Source: Actinoplanes siamensis
GTDB lineage: Bacteria; Actinomycetota; Actinomycetes; Mycobacteriales; Micromonosporaceae
Reading direction: 5' to 3'
DNA: 64,000 bases
NCBI RefSeq assembly: GCF_016862395.1
Contig: NZ_BOMW01000032.1
Span: 92,494-156,493, forward strand
Part shown: positions 62,548-64,000 of the stretch, in pieces
Numbering within the stretch: the stretch's first letter is position 1
Layout: the number at the start of each line of letters is the position of its first letter
The notes under the pieces: model-generated
Seen by the model: the letters and a program-made list of their open reading frames with translations, nothing else
The model's database searches: none
What the model was told of the DNA's origin: nothing
Made by a program: the position numbers and the translations under genes

Positions 62548-63726
62548 TCAGAAGTCGGCGAACAGGTACGGCGTGCGCCGCGGGAACAACGCCCCCAGCC
62601 GCTCCATCGCCGCGGCGTCGAGATCACCCAACCCGCGGGTGAACACCTCCACCGGATCCAGCGCCCCGTAGGCCAGCGCGCTGAACCCGGCCACGCTCAG
62701 CGTCGCCACCGGACTCCCGCCGGGCCGCACCGTCAGCCGCCCGTCGTCCGCCCCGAGCTGCCACACCCCGCCGACCAGCTCGTCCCCGGCGATCTCCACG
62801 GTGATCCCGCCGCTGCCGACCCGGCTGCCGGCCAGCGCGGGCATGTCCAGCACCCGGACCATCGGCGCGTTCGCCCGTGGGTAGTCCACCGTGCCGGTGA
62901 CCGTGACGGACAGGTCGGCGCCCCACAGCTCGGGTGTCTCGTCCGCCCCGGTCAGCACCTCGATCCGCGCGACCTGGTCGACGTGGCGCGCGAAGAACTG
63001 CAGCAGCAGCGCGCGCCCCAGCGGCCCGGTGCTGAACAGGTTCGATCCGAGCAGGTCGCGCCCGTGTCCGTCGATCCGATACCGGATGCCGCCGACCACC
63101 TCGTCACCGGAGCGGGCCAGGGCCAGCCAGAGCTCGTCCTCCCGGAACTCGGCGGTCCGGGTCTCGTCGAAGACGGCGAACCCGTGGCGCTCGGCGAGGA
63201 GGCGGTGCTGCAACCCCTCGTACGCCGCGTAGCCCTCCCTGAACGGCAGGCGCTGGACCGAGCCGGGAAGGTCTCGCCGCAGCAGCTCGGAGAGCCCCTC
63301 CGGGGCGAACCTGGCCTTGCGCGCCCGGGGGATGCCCACATAGCCGAACTTGGCGTAGAAACTGGGGCGGAACGGGTAGAGTGCGCTCACCCCGCAGCCC
63401 TGGTCGCGCATCTGCCGCAGCAGCCGGGTCAGCAGCTCGCGCACCAGCCCACGGCGCCGCGCCGACGGATGCGAGGAGACCGCGGCGACACCGGCCATGT
63501 CCTGCACGAGGCCGCGCACGTTCTGCCGCATGGGCAGCGCGGCCACCCCGGCCAGCGTCTCGCCGCCCTCCTCGGCGATCAGGGCGGTCGTGGTCGTGTG
63601 GAACCGCATCCGCCGGCGATATCTCTCGGTCTCGGTCTCCGGCCACGGCGAGGGCAGGAACGCATAGGCCTGCAGGGGGAACATCGTCGCCGGGCGCTCC
63701 TCGGCGGTGATCTGCCGGATTTCCAT
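62548..63726 (-). CDS. Eis-like GNAT acetyltransferase
   Basis: 392 aa, the size of Eis-type proteins. N-terminal GNAT domain with VSSHPSARRRGLVRELL (acetyl-CoA loop) and YPFRPSFYAKFGY; middle GNAT-like domain; C-terminal SCP2-like domain ending in the free carboxylate LFADF. The C-terminal Phe acts as the base in Eis enzymes. It could acetylate aminoglycosides or other amines. ATG 63726. Confidence 0.88.
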   Translation of the reverse strand: MEIRQITAEERPATMFPLQAYAFLPSPWPETETERYRRRMRFHTTTTALIAEEGGETLAGVAALPMRQNVRGLVQDMAGVAAVSSHPSARRRGLVRELLTRLLRQMRDQGCGVSALYPFRPSFYAKFGYVGIPRARKARFAPEGLSELLRRDLPGSVQRLPFREGYAAYEGLQHRLLAERHGFAVFDETRTAEFREDELWLALARSGDEVVGGIRYRIDGHGRDLLGSNLFSTGPLGRALLLQFFARHVDQVARIEVLTGADETPELWGADLSVTVTGTVDYPRANAPMVRVLDMPALAGSRVGSGGITVEIAGDELVGGVWQLGADDGRLTVRPGGSPVATLSVAGFSALAYGALDPVEVFTRGLGDLDAAAMERLGALFPRRTPYLFADF

Positions 63727-63891
63727 GGCCCCATCCAACCCGCACCCGGCCGGTTCGCGCGCGCCGAACTTCGCGGCCTGTGGACAACCGCCCATCCGCC
63801 CTGGTCACGACACGCCTGGGGACCCCGGTTTGGAGAACTCCCAGGTGACCGGCTATGGTTTTCTCCGTCGCCAGGGAAGCCCGGCGGCAAC

Positions 63892-63964
63892 GCGGACGTA
63901 GCGCAGCTGGTAGCGCATCACCTTGCCAAGGTGAGGGTCGCGGGTTCGAATCCCGTCGTCCGCT
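63892..63964 (+). tRNA. tRNA-Gly(GCC)
   Basis: 73 nt cloverleaf: acceptor GCGGACG/CGTCCGC with discriminator T, D-arm GCGC-GCGC, anticodon stem TCACC/GGTGA with loop TTGCCAA (anticodon GCC) and T-arm GCGGG-TTCGAAT-CCCGT. No CCA is encoded. Confidence 0.97.
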
Positions 63965-64000
63965 CGGAGAGGCCTTCACAGGTAACCTTGCGAGGCCTGC

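Overview
The window is a 64 kb stretch of a very GC-rich actinobacterial chromosome. GTG and TTG starts are common, genes overlap by ATGA/GTGA, and the content (Lsr2, stand-alone LigD-type polymerase, cobalamin genes, GH51/GH64 enzymes, NarL-type two-component pair) fits a soil filamentous actinomycete. The Micromonosporaceae (Actinoplanes-like) is my best guess, from gene content only.

Layout. 1-4.8 kb: herA-like ATPase, sbcD and sbcC (sbcC cut by the window edge) on the minus strand, behind a cluster of three DnaA-box-like 9-mers. 4.8-5.7 kb: a RibD-type reductase translationally coupled to a 39-residue Cys-rich microprotein. 5.9-7.8 kb: two paralogous ACT-domain proteins, the second fused to a GNAT domain. 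7.9-10.2 kb: a biotin locus in decay. bioB and bioF are wrecked by in-frame internal deletions, stops and loss of key residues; bioD is intact but carries a long Arg/Asp-rich N-terminal extension. 10.3-16.7 kb: ROK kinase, HAD hydrolase, methyltransferase, GGDEF-EAL protein and SDR. 16.7-18.5 kb: gene-poor DNA around lsr2.

18.5-31.5 kb is the most interesting part. Six minus-strand genes in two tight blocks encode a KS-AT-ACP-alpha-oxoamine synthase hybrid PKS, an MMPL exporter, a CDP-alcohol phosphatidyltransferase, an acyl-CoA synthetase, a GT39-like membrane glycosyltransferase and an Fe-S-type GMC oxidoreductase. I infer a pathway for an exported amino-ketone (sphingoid-like) lipid or phosphoglycolipid.

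31.8-35.3 kb: small secreted protein, acyl-lipid desaturase, and a divergent DesK/DesR-like two-component pair with a perfect inverted repeat in the intergenic region. 35.8-40 kb: small-protein island (SMI1/KNR4, DUF6924, RBBP9-type hydrolase) interrupted by an IS5-like element that replaced the C-terminus of the hydrolase. 40.4-49.5 kb: YCF48-like secreted protein, monooxygenase-like protein, membrane alpha/beta hydrolase, diguanylate cyclase, acyl-CoA dehydrogenase, LigD-type polymerase and LacI regulator. 49.7-53 kb: arabinofuranosidase (with a palindromic operator) and a CBM2-GH64 glucanase. 53-59 kb: uncharacterised protein, two-repeat SWEET transporter, two small membrane proteins and the cobL-cobM-cobK operon. 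59-64 kb: flavocytochrome-type ferric reductase, FMN-binding lipoprotein-like protein and ApbE (a covalent-FMN electron-transfer module), an Eis-like acetyltransferase and tRNA-Gly(GCC).
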